Made by a program: the position numbers and the translations under genes | Shown here: piece after piece, positions 47,430-59,925 of the stretch | Layout of the letters: each line of letters begins with the position of its first letter | Numbering within the stretch: position 1 is the first letter of the stretch | Notes under the pieces: generated by a model | Told to the model about the DNA's origin: nothing | Database searches by the model: none | What the model saw: the letters and a program-made list of their open reading frames with translations, nothing else | Assembly: GCA_030068075.1 (NCBI GenBank) | Contig: CM057823.1 | Location: 19,626,485-19,690,484 of the forward strand | Direction of reading: 5' to 3' | Origin: Paguma larvata | Taxonomy: Eukaryota > Chordata > Mammalia > Carnivora > Viverridae | DNA length: 64,000 nt

Positions 47430-48765
47430 CTACAACCAAAAGTCACGCGGATAAGCACAACGAACTGATAAATGAGACAAGGGGTAACACGGATCTCTGA
47501 GGCGCACAGACAAGAAACACTCCCCAATCCTTATCGAGCCCAACACCTGCACTCAGATGACGACTGAGCGGTTCTGGGAAAGATCGGTCTAAACATATCA
47601 CTTTTTCATTACCAAGCCTTCTGACGGCCAGGCTAATTCATTATTTGGAGTAAAGTATTCAGCATATAATTTTGTACAAGTCCAGGTAAGGGAACGTTTT
47701 GGTAGTCAAATGTTGAATGCGCTTAATAGCTAAAATTAAACAAGGTCATGAGAAGTTAGTAAAATAAACCGTGCTATCAACACAAGTTAAGAGACGGCTC
47801 CGCTGGGAGGTGCCACCATGCTCCTAAGTTCCACATGGAATGCTCAAGTTCAATAGCAACTTGAGATTGTTGTTTTCCAAGCCGCCGGGGGCCAAGCAGG
47901 CTGCAGAAGAGATTTATGTTAAAGAAAAGCATGCTGAAGTACCTCTCTCTGGTGTTCTGAGGGGAGGGGATCCCCCCCTGCTCAGCCCTCAATAGCAGCA
48001 TTCGTAATTTTTTTTGAGTACAGTTGACACACACTGTTACGTTAGTTCCAGGTGTAGAATATAGTGACTCATCAACTCTATACATTATACCGTGCTCTCA
48101 AGTATAGTTCCCATCAGCCACCATTCTTCCCCCTCCCTCCCCCGGGGAATCCCTGCCACCTTCTGCTGAAAATGTAACAACTACGCAATTCAGAAATGGG
48201 AAACTCTACAATTCAGAGATTCTGGTTCCGGTCATAAGGTCACGGTTGAGTGGTTATATAAAATAAGTATCTAAAAGAAGTATCATTACTGAGTAGTGGA
48301 AATACCTGCCGAAGGGACTTCTCCCTAGCTTTTCTTTTCTTCCCTTTTGAATGATCAGAAAAGACAACATAATAAAATGACTAAACAGCCTGCATAATTG
48401 GATCCTACAAATAAGATGTACTGTAAAATGTATTGCAAATAAAGCAGTACATAAATGCTATAGCTGGCACTGATTATTCTTGCATCTCTACTTGACAACT
48501 GTGACATGAAGCACTTGTATCTCTGGCTATTTTTAGACCCGTGTTTGATGATGTTCAAATAATTAGTGTTTAAAATGAATAAATAGGTCAAGTGGATTCA
48601 ACTGTGCAGAACGAGGCAAAGCTGACCTTCCAAAAACGGTTCTCTGAACACCCAAATGCCGAAAGCCCTCCCACCTCACCCTGAGGCCAAACAAAAGAAC
48701 GGAGCATCAAACTTGTTACATTAAACAACAGAAAACAGGTAAAGCCAAAAGTAAAGACTGCATAC
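47430..48765 (-). other. MTMR7: MTMR7 intron 2
   Basis: A short 1336-nt intron between exons 2 and 3. It contains one antisense old L1 3'-end fragment near 48005-48145; the rest is AT-rich single-copy-looking sequence. No SINE is inserted. Confidence 0.9.
48005..48145 (-). mobile_element. L1 3' UTR fragment, antisense
   Basis: 'GAGTACAGTTGACACACACTG ... ACATTATACCGTGCTCTCAA' (each part short of 20 in the diagnostic block) is the antisense L1 3' UTR pattern. It sits in MTMR7 intron 2. Confidence 0.75.
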
Positions 48766-48888
48766 CCATGTTTCCTTTCTTGTGTCAGGTGCATTTTCCA
48801 CGAATATCACATGCGTAGCCGTCAAATACAAAGTACCTAGGGCTGCTTTTTTAGAAGATATTCGATCTACCAAGCGGACATTTTCCAC
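48766..48888 (-). CDS. MTMR7: MTMR7 coding exon 2 (GRAM/PH domain, first part)
   Basis: Read on the minus strand, this exon is 123 nt (41 codons, phase 0 at both ends). It is preceded by the acceptor GGTTTCTCTAG and followed by the donor GTATGC. The translation opens VENVRLVDRI, contains KKAALGTLYLTATHVIFVEN and ends RKETW, which I recognise as the N-terminal GRAM/PH-like domain of MTMR7 just after the short first exon. MTMR7 is a myotubularin-family phosphoinositide 3-phosphatase reported to act on PI3P and Ins(1,3)P2 and to pair with the inactive homologue MTMR9. The GRAM/PH domain contributes to membrane phosphoinositide binding. The paralogues MTMR6 and MTMR8 are the alternatives; the wording fits MTMR7 best from memory. 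The donor lacks the usual A at +3 followed by AGT and looks the weakest of the five. Confidence 0.93.
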
Positions 48889-49097
48889 CTAGAGAAACCA
48901 TTTTGACAGAGTTATAATAAAGCAAAAGACTATTCATAAAAATTAATAGTAGGTACCCTTGTGTTTAATCCAAAATATAATTTTGAGAACTATCCCAATA
49001 ATAAAAACCAAAACTTTCCCCTCTACTTAGACCTCAAATATGTTTCTGTATATCAAAAGAGTAAAATTCACCAATTACTTAAAATGTAATTTTATTT

Positions 49098-49300
49098 TCT
49101 TTTTAAATTTTTTTAATGTTTATTTATTTTTGAGAGAGACAGGAGTGAACGAGGGAGGGTAGAGAGACAGGAAGACACAGAATCTGAAGCGGGCCGCAGG
49201 CTCTGAGCTGTCCGCATAAAGCCTGATATGGGGCTCAAACTCACGAATCATGAGATCATGACCTGAACCAAAGTCAGCGGCTTAACAACTGAGTCACCCC
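49098..49300 (-). mobile_element. Felid SINEC, antisense, head truncated
   Basis: T tail and GA core intact. The head stops at GAGTCACCCC, missing the terminal GGCGCCCC. Confidence 0.92.
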
Positions 49301-49895
49301 AAATTATAATTTTAAATGTACCACAGATTTATAGACCTATTCTTTAAGAACAGCCTTTCTGTATTTTAAATGTCAGTATTTTTATTTCACCATAATTATA
49401 TAATTCTAATTTAAAGCAGGACATATATGCATCAAAGTTCTGATTTTTACAATAAAATCATGTATGAGTTATGTCTATTAAAAAGACAATAATGTATTTC
49501 CCTATGTATTTCTCCATAGTAGAAACGGCCTCAAAGCAGCTGCTTCCACCTAAACTAGCAGGAAATACACATATGGGAGCAAAAAGTATCCAAGGAATGT
49601 GCCGCATGTTTGCAAGGAAAACCTACCAAATTCGGATGCTCACATTCATTTATAATAAAATGTCTCTAACGAATGGAATTTTTACCACTGACCTTCCAAT
49701 GCTTAAGGGAGATTTCTGGAAACAATGTTTATCAAGCACACCTCTCTTATAAACAGAGTGGTTTCAAGGATAAGTGCAGTGGAATCATTCCATCACGAAA
49801 CAGAATGGAAATTCTAAGACAACCTCGACAGGGCAATAAAACCTGAAGGAACTATGACTAACAAGGCAGAGACACCACAACCACCTGATGGACGT

Positions 49896-49964
49896 CCCTG
49901 TATCTATGAGCATTCACTCTCCATTTCTTTCCCAACCATCAACCTACTTTCTGTCTCTGTGGAT
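49896..49964 (+). repeat. 69-bp block duplicated from 51482-51550
   Basis: Matches 51482-51550 at 67 of 69 positions at a constant offset of 1586. The flanks do not match on either side. The 51482 copy belongs to an antisense L1; this one does not. Confidence 0.9.
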
Positions 49965-50516
49965 AGCTTGGCAATGTTACCTACTACTGCCAAGGATCAA
50001 CCGTCTACAGACGCTGGCTCAGCCCTCATCACCCCCGCAAGTCAGGATGGTTACTCGCTTCCGTGAGGCGGCTCCTGGGATTAGTGACTCATATTGGCTC
50101 CAGCCTTCAGTGTAAAATGGGCACTCTGGCCCTGAGGTGTTTGGGGAGCACGTGGCCTCCCAGCTGCTCCAGGGAAGACCCAGGGCGGACACCAGACCTA
50201 ATGAGCACTCCTCAGGACACCAAAGTCAAACAGCACTCAAGACGCTCCGTTGCCCCATTCTTCTCTGAGCCCTGAACCAAACCATCCTTCCCATCCTACT
50301 TTCTTCCCAATTTTCAGGGATCTGAGAAGGTAAATAAAGAATGAGGTATTTAAAATATTCTTTTATTCATACGATTTAGTCTGAGGTGGTGGCATGACGC
50401 CTGAGGCCTTGTGAATGCCTATGTATGTTAAAGATGCTAATTCGACAACAGGGTCTTAACGGACCAGCTCATAGTTTTAAAAGGTATTTTTTCTTCTGTT
50501 ACTGACATGCTCCACG

Positions 50517-50732
50517 TTTTTTTTTTTTAATTTATTTATTTATTTTGAGAGAGAGAGAGACAACACAAGCTGGGAAGGAGGAGAGAGAGAGGGAGAGAGA
50601 GAGAATCTCAAGCAGGCTCCACATTGTCAGCATAGAGCCCAACGTGAGGCTTGAACCCACAAACCGTGAGATCACCACCTGAGGTGAAACCAAGAGTCAG
50701 ACACTCAACTGACAGAGTCACCCAGGCGCCCC
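50517..50732 (-). mobile_element. Felid SINEC, antisense
   Basis: Full-length reverse-complement element ending CACCCAGGCGCCCC, inserted in an antisense L1-like stretch. Confidence 0.94.
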
Positions 50733-51117
50733 TGATACACTCCGCATCCTTCCACTTGGTTATTCCTCATTGTGTCTCTTGTACATGGTCTTCATATCAT
50801 TGGTTGACTTTCCTACTAGGTGATCATCATTTCTTATGTATTCATAAGAACTTTTTATATTAGTAAGGACAGCAGCCTATAGCCTAATTTTTATTTGTGT
50901 GCTTTACTTCCTCTTTACTCAATTCTTTTACTGTTTCTACTCATTTTATCAGTAAAATTTCTTGGATGCCCTGAGTGGACAGGAATATTTTCTGTAATAA
51001 TGTGTTTCTTCTTTTCTAGTATTCATATTTTTCCTTTTCTTGTTTCATGACATTAACTAGACACTGCACACTAACAGTAAATAGCAGTAGTGACATTAGT
51101 CACTCATTATTTCATTT

Positions 51118-51326
51118 CTTTTTTTTTAATTTTTTTAATCTTTATTTATTTTTGAGAGAGACAGACAGAGTGGGAGCGGCAAAGAGAGGGAGACAGAATC
51201 CGAAGCAGGCTCCAGGCTATGCACTGTCAGTACAGGACCCAATGCAGAGCTTGAACTCACCAACCGTGACATCATGACCTGCGCAGAAGTCAGACGCTTA
51301 AATGACTGAGCCACCCAGGTGCCCCA
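51118..51326 (-). mobile_element. Felid SINEC, antisense
   Basis: Full-length reverse-complement element ending CACCCAGGTGCCCC, immediately before an antisense L1M fragment. Confidence 0.94.
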
Positions 51327-51329
51327 TCA

Positions 51330-51867
51330 TATTTTTTTAAATAACATCTTTATTGAGATTTAATTCACATTCTGTACAATTCACCTACTGAAAGTGTGCT
51401 GGTCTGTGGTTTGTAATGTACTCAAAGCCTTGCAAAACCATTACCACAATTTTAAAACATTTTCATCACCCCAAAAAGAAGCCCTGTACCTATGAGCATT
51501 CACTCTCCATTTCTTTCCCAACCATCAACCTACTTTCTGCCTCTGTGGATTCTCCTGTTCTGGACAGTTCACATAAATAGAACCCTACGGTATGTTGTAC
51601 TTGGTGACTGGTTTCCTTCACCGAGCATCATGTTTTCAATCCATGTTTCGATCCAAGTTGATCCATGTAGAATATGTCAGTACCTCGTTTCCTTTTATTG
51701 CCAAATAACATTTCGTTATACAGATACGGATATGTCACATTCGTATTTCTCCATTTGTCAGCTGGTGGACATTTGGGTTGTTTCTACTTTTTGGTTATTA
51801 TGAATAGTGCTGCTTTGAATATTCTTATACAAGCTTTTGTGAGGAAATGCATTTTCATTTCTCTAGG

Positions 51868-51911
<44 letters not shown>

Positions 51912-52260
51912 GAATGGAATTACTGTGTCATACGGTAACTGGTTAACATTCTGAGGAACTCGCACATTATTTTCCAGAGCAGTTGTACGAGTTTACATTC
52001 CTACTACCAATGTATGAAGGTTTCGATTTTTCCGCATCTTTGACAACACTGTTTACCATCTTTCTTTTTTACTACAGCCATCCTAGTAGGCATAAGAAAG
52101 CATTCACTGTGATTTTGATTGGCATTTCCCTGACCATCAATGATGTTGAGCATTTTTTCATGTACACCTCTGTTTTTAATGGGAACACTTCCAATATTTC
52201 ACCATTGAGTTTGATGATTGGTCTTATCACATTGTGGAAGGGACCTATTCTTAGTTGACT
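51330..52260 (-). mobile_element. Old L1 3' fragment, antisense
   Basis: Long antisense match to the ancient L1 3' pattern: 'TCATCACCCCAAAAAGAAG', 'GGACATTTGGGTTGTTTC', 'TCCTAGTAGGCATAAGAAAG', 'ATGTTGAGCATTTTTTCAT'. A CA repeat at 51869-51909 lies inside it. Confidence 0.88.
51869..51909. repeat. (CA)n microsatellite inside an L1
   Basis: About 20 uninterrupted CA units. Confidence 0.97.
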
Positions 52261-52319
52261 AAGAATTTTGATTTTAGAAAACCAGCAATGAACACTGAGC
52301 TTTTTAAATATATATTTGG

Positions 52320-52535
52320 GGGGCACCTGGGTGGCTCAGTCGGTTAAGCGTCTGACTTCAGCTCAGGTCATGATCTCACAGTTTGTGGGTTCGAGCCCCG
52401 CGTTGGGCTCTGTGCAGACAGCTCAGAGCCTGGAGCCTGCTTCGGATTCTGTCTCCCTCTCTCTCTGCTCCTCCCCTGCTCATGCTCTGTCTCTCAAAAA
52501 TTAAATAAACATTAAAAAAAATTAAAAATTAAAAA
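52320..52535 (+). mobile_element. Felid SINEC, sense
   Basis: Near-consensus element. Target-site duplication AAATATATATTTGG (52306-52319) / AAATACATATTTGG (52536-52549). Confidence 0.96.
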
Positions 52536-52916
52536 AATACATATTTGGATGAATATTTCTTTTTTACTTTAGTCCTATATAACCAATAATAGCAATAGAC
52601 TTCCTAATCTTTAAAGTCTTCGATTCTTAGAATTGCCATTTTAACATTTCTTATATTTTACCACCTCTAACTGTTTTGTTTTCTGTTACGTCTGTGCATC
52701 TATGCTTTTAAGAGAGACTGATATGTACCAGCCTATTTGTTCTACGTTTATCAGGTGAATCTTCATAGTTATGATGACACTCATTAACCGGGAAGATTAG
52801 TACACAACTTACTAACTTTTGAAGCAAATACAGGCACTTCTTTATATAGAAATAAATCTTTAATTATTCTTTCAATTTCATATGTCGTTATGTATCTACT
52901 TGATGTTACCATTTTC

Positions 52917-53025
52917 TTTTTAAAGTTTTTTTGTAAGTAATCTCTACATCCAACATGGGGCTTGAATTCACAACCCTAAGATCAAGAGTCATATGCCCTG
53001 ACAACTGAGCCAGCCAGGCGCTCCT
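52917..53025 (-). mobile_element. Older CAN-SINE, antisense
   Basis: Same old type as 34981-35097 (AAGTAATCTCTACATCCAA ... CCAGCCAGGCGCTCC). Confidence 0.82.
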
Positions 53026-53251
53026 CAATGTCACCGTTTTTGTTTTTGTTTTTTATAAAGTCTCATATGGACATCTATTTTCTTTACAAAGTATCTTCTA
53101 ATTGCTGGTTTCCAAATTCTCATAATCTTTTAATTCCTATCTACAGATGAATCCCTCCCTCTTTATCCCCTCTCTCATTCCTAAATTGTGAATTATGTTT
53201 GTACTTTCTTGTGATTGGATAGGCAAAGGGTTTTCTTCAAAGTAACAGGTC

Positions 53252-53396
53252 TTGGATTTATAGATTTAATAATTTTTCTCTTTTCTTTTTAATTTCTGCA
53301 CCTTTGTTGTTTGTTACTTTGTTAGTAATTTCTGCGCCTTTGGATTTGTAGATTTAATAATTTTTCTCTTTTCTTTTTAATTTCTGCGCCTTATTT
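53252..53396. repeat. 88-bp-period tandem duplication
   Basis: GGATTTATAGATTTAATAAT at 53254 recurs as GGATTTGTAGATTTAATAAT at 53342, followed by the same T-rich block and 'AATTTCTGC(A/G)CCTT'. A local duplication inside the antisense L1-like stretch, about 100 bp left of the first base matched by copy 1. Confidence 0.9.
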
Positions 53397-55531
53397 CCTC
53401 AGCATACCATCTGGTTTTGTTTCTTTGTTCATTTCTAAACTCTCAGGTTTAAGAATCCACCCGTTCACTATCATTCTTTTTGCTTAAATAACAAGCCTTC
53501 AAGTCCAATCATTTCCCTCCAAGTAGATCTTTGGCTGCACCTTATGAGTTTTATTTGCAGTATTAGTCTTCTTCCTTTCTAGAAAAATCTAAAACTGCAT
53601 TTTTTTTATTGCTTCTTTGACCCAAGAGCACTTAAGGAGATTATGTTTCAGCTCCCACATGATCAGATTATTTTACTTAAACTGTTGTCAATAAAGGCTC
53701 TATTCTGAACCAACTGCAAGAAAGATCTTACGGAAGAGAGTTGTGGGAGAAGAAAAGCAAGGGGATATATTATTTTTGGAACATTTCTATGGGAAAATAC
53801 TGATTTGCATGCTAAAATATAGCTACGCAAAGTAAGTGGAGGCTCAGGGCTGATGAATCAGTTAGCAGTATCTAAATATAGAATGTAAATAATTTTCCCT
53901 GCCTTTCAGACTAAAGAGGCAAAACTTTATTGGGATAATCATGTTGAACATAATATTTTGAGGCAAAAATATTTAGTATGGATTATTCTCTCCATAGAAA
54001 TGAAGGAAGCTATACCACTTAGATTATTTTTAGAAAACCTCAGTGAAACAGAGTGAGGTTCACAGATGGTGGCAGATTAGAATACTTAATGAGATTTTTT
54101 CTGTGTCTTTTTGTTAACTTTGGCTGCTGTTGCAGGAAAATTACATTTCAAAATTTGGCAATAGCTCTTAAAGGTCCCATTGCTGTTAAAAGTAATTTTG
54201 AAGTAGAGGGAGAAAAAAGGAAATAAAAAAACAATGAAGGAAACAAAAAGAGTATAATTTCCCAGTGATCTGTAACAACAAAATAAATGAGCAATAAAAA
54301 TTAAAATTCGATTGTCTGACAAATTCTGTGATGATGGGGAGCACTGCTCAGGGCCCACCATATGGTTTATGCTAAGATAGCCAGAACGTTCTTCACTGGA
54401 ACTCTAGAGTCAGCCAACTGTAGGTTAAATGAAACAAATCGCAAGAGTTCGGGCACCATCTTGTCGACCCACTGGTTCAGTAACTCAGCCTCGCTGTTCA
54501 GCTAACTTAATTCTCTTATTTAGACATATTATAACTATATGTAACAGGCCTATTTAGTCCCTGGAGAGACAGGATTCAGGAGACTACCAGCTTCTCTAGA
54601 CAAAGTTATTACAATTCATTTCTGTTCTCTGAGGAACACCGCTAGGCATTCATGCTCTGTGAATAGTTCATTTATGCAAAACATTTGACAGTGTTATCAT
54701 CAATTCTTGGGTGCGTATTTTTCACATTCTGACATTTCTGAAAACGGAGTATGTTTTACGGTTCATGTGTAAGAAGCCGTTGTGTCATTTTAATTGACAG
54801 GGCTTCTGCCTTTCTTTGTGGAATATAGCATCTTGGTGAATCTCATCATCACTGATGTCTTAGATTTGCTGAAGTGCAGTTAAGTTTGTGGACGCTGGCA
54901 CAAAAATGATATCTGAAACCATGAGACGCAAAGAGGTTAGCCAGGAGAACACGGAGAGTGAGAAAGGAGGACTTTTAAAGTTCCGATACGAGACGATGAA
55001 TCAGAAAAACAAACCGGACGGGAATCCAGCTGGAGGAGGAAAGCCGGGAGAGTGGGTTGTCATGGAACAACGTGCAGAGGGAATGGTTTAACAGAAAGGG
55101 AGAGTCCATTCCAATGCTGCTGAGACATCAAGTAAGGCAAGAAGTGTAAAATGCCCTCTGGGTTCAGTCACGTGGAAGACCCTGGTGACCTCAGCAGGGC
55201 CGTCCTGGGAACACAGGGATGGGAAGCTGTAACACAGCAGCAGAAGGAGGGAACTCCACAGGAGCTGAGAAAGTAGAGGCTCTTCCCCTTGCAGAAGGAA
55301 GAAGGGGACCAGGTAGAAGGCACAGCGGGTTAGCCTAACCACTGGAAGTCCACCCTCCAAAGCACAGGAGGAGCCTTCCAGAAGCAACTGGCACGTTAAG
55401 ACATGTTAAAGAAAGAATTTTTTTTGTGCTTCTGATGAGGTGGCATCCAGAGTTGCGATACACACAGGAAATACAACTCCCGTTAGGAGCTGAAAGAACT
55501 TGAGAGGAGTTGAGAACCTGAGAGACAGACA

Positions 55532-55731
55532 TTTTTTTAAGTTTATTTTATTTATTTATTTTGAGAGAGAATCAGGGGAGGGGCAGAGAGAGAGAGAGAG
55601 AAAATCCCCAGCAGGCTCCGGAGTGTCAGCACAGAGCCTGATGCAGGGCTCATACTCAGAAACCGTGAGATCATGACCTGAGCTGAAATCAAGAGTCGGA
55701 TGCTTAACTGACTGAGTCACCCAGGCGCCCC
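55532..55731 (-). mobile_element. Felid SINEC, copy 2 partner of 2045
   Basis: Same insertion as 2045-2245. The GA dinucleotide run in the core is four bases shorter here. Confidence 0.93.
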
Positions 55732-56776
55732 AAGAGAAATACGTTTTAATACAGAAAAAGGAGATGAGGCTCACTGAGCAAGGATTTATTTATCCTGCTA
55801 ATACTGAAGTCTTCCCTAATCCTACAAAGGATCCTCCCCGAGCCTTAAAAACTGGTCTTTTAACAAAAATTATGAAATGTGTACTTATTTACATAATGTT
55901 TAAAGCTTTAGAAATATAGATGGAAGGGAAGAAAATCACCCCTAGTCCCATAATCCAAACACAAGCACTTTGAATCTTTTTGGTGTATTTTAAAAAATAT
56001 TTACATCTCATTTAAAGCATTATTTGATTAGGTAGTGAAGTACCAGAAGACACAATGGCAGGGATGGGAAAGAAAAGCCTAAACTCAGTCTTTGGCTTTC
56101 CGGAACCTTGCCTTGGCCCCGGATCTTCCGGGGGCTGCAATACACCATGATGTCTCAGCAGGCTAGCCGAGGGCTGCGTGGCGAGAGCTGGGACAGGGTG
56201 TAATTCTGCGCGGCGGAGGCAGGGACCACGGATGCATGAGTGGATGCTCAGACAGTCTCGGCCCTGACTACCTCAGGGGGAGCAGGGAGTGGGAGCCAGA
56301 GAGGACTGGGGAAATGCAAACCTCCATGGGAATTGGCAGAAATTCCAGGGAGGGTTTTGGACTTCCGAAGGGAAAAGAATGGGAGTGTTCAAAATAGCCT
56401 TCCCGATAGTTCATGGATAGGGCCAACCTCAGCTGTCATTTGGTTTATGTCAAAAAATTACCAAAATAATAATAATAAAAATAATAAATATTTTTAGAAT
56501 ACTTACTCTACTGCCATGAATTGGGCCATCCCTTCGCAGAAGTGACTTGAATGAATCCCCACAATAACCCCATGAGTTAGGCCCTTATGTAATCGCCAGT
56601 TCCCAGTTCCTGGGGACCAGTTTCTCCAGGCCACTCAGGCGATCCACCTAGCCAGGGTCCAAGCTCATTGTTCGCCGAGGATGTAGGCACCAGTGAACGC
56701 CTCTGAGGTGATTTTATTCCTGTTCTTCAAAGTTAATATATGTCGGATAATCGATTTACAATTATTTTAACCAATT

Positions 56777-56986
56777 TTTTTTTACCGTTTATTTATTTTT
56801 GAGAGACATAGTGACAGAGTATGAGCAGGGGAAGGGCAGAGAGAGAGGAAGACACAGAATTCGAAGCAGGCTCCAGGCTCTGAGCCGTCAGCACAGAGCC
56901 CAACGCGGGGCTCGAACTCATAGACCTCGAGATCATGACCTGAGCCGAAGTCTGCCACTCAACCAACTGAGCCACCCAGGCGCCCC
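56777..56986 (-). mobile_element. Felid SINEC, copy 2 partner of 3290
   Basis: Same insertion and flanking repeats as 3290-3497, with several substitutions inside, including at CpG sites. Confidence 0.95.
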
Positions 56987-58635
56987 TATTTTAGCCAATT
57001 TTATACACGAAACTTGGTATCTGAAAATTAAGTTTTGCTTTAGGACAAAATGATACTCTAAAACCATACTCACAAGCCAGTATCAGCATATTCTTTGAGA
57101 TAAACCCAAAGACGAAAAGCCTGTGCATGGAATACAAGGGTCCCAATGCTGGCCCAAGGAGATGTTCAGCCTTCTTAGGACTAATACAAGAGAGACTACC
57201 AAACATCCAGTCCCATTCAGGGGCATGCCTACGCGGAGCCCCGGGTTCGGCCGTAAGAAGAACGAAAGGGTGAGTCAGAGGGAGCCTCTGTCTGTCCTCA
57301 GGAATCGTACAGACTCAACGGAAGAGACTGTGTCCCAGTTTACTGGCTTTTTCATTCCCATCCCCGCTCTGCTGGCTTTAGACTGAGAGGAAAAGAAAGA
57401 TTTCATCAGCTTTTCTAGGCCAAGGCTGAAACGCTTCAGTGACAACCCTGGGCCCTACCACGTCACTGCCAGCTCTGAAACAGGACACTGGGCAGCGAAA
57501 CACAAGTCTGACTCCATCCTTCCCTCGCCGCCTGGGAGTCCGGGGGACCTTATAAATCACTGAGACCCAGAGCCTCTCTACAGCAGGTCTCCGTCGCACC
57601 ACCTAATTTCAATCTTGATAGAATATGAGCTTTTCCCTTCTCCACTGCAGGTCGAATATTGCGTTGTGGAACATTCTGGACTCTCAGAATCACATCAGAC
57701 TATCTGCAAAAGTAAAGCAGCTCTGCAGGACAAGAAGTCCACAGTGCGGGGTAGGATTACCTTTTATTAAAAAAGACAGAAGAAAGGTAATCGTCACTGG
57801 CCAGCAGCTTTGCCTGGGCCCAAGACCACATGAATCGGCTGAAGGTCACTGCCAATCGCTTAAGGGAAAAGATCCAGAGGCTGCTGAACAGGGAGAAATC
57901 TAAATGCCTGCAGTAGCCAAAACCTAGGACAAGTTTATGTTCTAATCTAAGAAAAGCAGCTAGATAAATAGTTTGTCATGCTAAATTTGGTATCATGACA
58001 TTTTCTAGCTCTACCAACATGAAAAGTAAAGTATTTGCAGGTCAGGAGGCCTGGGCTCTGGTGCCGGTTCTGGTTTGGGAACGGACCTGTTGGGCGCACG
58101 CAGTTTACTGCCCACCTCTGGGTTCTGACTTCTCTACGGGACCTAAAGGGCAGGTAGTGTCTTTCTTTAACAGGCTGCTGGGATACCTCAGGGGGACTGG
58201 TGCTTTACAGACAGGCCGGAAAACACACGGAACAGGAACCGTGAAAACATACACAATAACAATACAGTATTAAATTCTCCGGAAATTCAGCCACTCGGTC
58301 ACATGGTTGGCCAACAAAACTCTTGTGACTTCCTAAGGAAAAGAAGCACCAGACTCGACACCGATATCCAGTGTTCGAGGCCCAAAGGAGAGAGGTGAAC
58401 CCATCAAGCACACTGCCCACTAGCCGGGGAGAGCAGCCGCCTGGGCCCCAGCGGGCTCTTTTCCAGTCTCCAGGCTCCTGTCCCCTTTCCTCTTTTTGGG
58501 GTCATCGCACCTGGCTGCCTGGGAATCCTGGAGTACTTGTTAAGGCTTCCTGGGTTATTTCTACCTCTGATAATTAAGTATCATTTGGTTTTAAGTCTGA
58601 ATGAATAAACTTTCTTATCGTAGTGTTTAAATCTT

Positions 58636-58851
58636 TTTGTAATGTTTATTTATTTTTGAGAGAGAGAAAGACAGACAGATAGAGTGTAAGCGGGGGAAGA
58701 GTGGAGAGAGAGGGAGACACAGAATCTGAAGCAGGCTCCAGCCTCTGAGCTGTAAGCACAGAGCCCAACACAGGGCTTGAACTCACAAACCATGAGATCA
58801 CGACCTGAGCCAAAGTCGGACACTTCACCCACTGAGCCACCCAGGCACCTC
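58636..58851 (-). mobile_element. Felid SINEC, copy 2 partner of 5136
   Basis: Same insertion as 5136-5355. I see no difference between the two copies over this element. Confidence 0.95.
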
Positions 58852-59682
58852 TTATTATAGTGTTTAAAAGAAAGTACTTTAGTTGCCATTCTTTAACAGT
58901 TGACATCAGATTGTACTTTTGTTAAACTATTATATTTAATCCTAATGCCCATAAAATCCTTTAAGAGAAAATGAAAGGAAACATTATGTAAGATGTATGT
59001 TTACAACAGTATGCCAACCTGATTTCCGAAAACATAATATTTTAACATCTTTCAATCTAACCATCCCTTTTTTTAAAAATCTTTAATGATGATATTCAGG
59101 CTACACAGCACGCAGACCAAGCTGGCTTCTAACTGCCCACCTGTCAAATTCTCACATCACTGGTCGGAAAGCAGCCAAGTGACAAGGGGGACTTGTGCAG
59201 AGACCAAACTTGAGGCACTAAAATAATGGAAAGCTAAGAGTCAAGGCAGAGTTCATTTCTCCTAAAGGGTTCATCCACTGTAAGCAACATGTCGTACGAG
59301 CCACCAAATGTGAAGATGCGCAGCACAAAAATGTTCATTATTAATTACTTCAGTGCGAAATACACAGTAGGTAATGAGGTCTATCACACCGGGCAGCGAT
59401 TAGCACACTGACTAGCAGTGATGGCCAGAGTCCCACTGCGGAGACATGGAAGCTCCCAGGTTGGGAAGCCATCCCGGGGCACCCACGGTCCTGGGTGCAG
59501 AGGCTGTCCCAGCTCTTAGCAGTGCCTACTCCCTCCCTCCCCCACCAGCTAACTGCTGAGAATCACAACCAGGCCAACCCGGGGCTACTTTTCCAGAAGA
59601 ACCAATAAAGAAGGAAGGACAATTACAGAAGATTCCTTCAACTTCTCCCTTGAGCAGAGGGAGTGAAAGGAGGAAGGGTAAT

Positions 59683-59925
59683 AACAATAATAACAGCCAT
59701 ACTACAATTTAGTGAGCAACTAGCAGGTGGGAGGTATTGTACCAGACATGGCGCATACTCTATTTCTAACCCTAGCTGAAAGGGAGACATGGTTATCCCA
59801 TCGACAAATGATGAAATAGACGCGCATGAAGTGTAAATCATTTGCCCATGGACTCACAGCTGGAGAGTGGCAGAGCCAGATTTTAAACCAACAGTACGTG
59901 ACTCCCATATCCATTCCCCTAGGCC
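59683..59925 (-). mobile_element. MIR, copy 2
   Basis: Counterpart of 6178-6420. One extra G (GGTGGGAGG) near 59728. Confidence 0.85.

Larger units (their letters stand above)
52550..53690 (-). mobile_element. Degenerate L1 ORF2-like sequence, antisense
   Basis: AT-rich sequence with the antisense L1 ORF2 feel, including 'CATTTCCCTCCAAGTAGA' and 'TTGCTTCTTTGACCCAAGAG'. It runs without a break across 53489, the first base matched by position 1, and is interrupted only by the old SINE at 52917. Confidence 0.6.

Noticed and set aside
52320..52535. Possible tRNA genes from A- and B-box-like sequences in this and the other SINE heads
   Set aside because: These are tRNA-derived SINE promoters without a foldable full tRNA; they belong to the retroposons.
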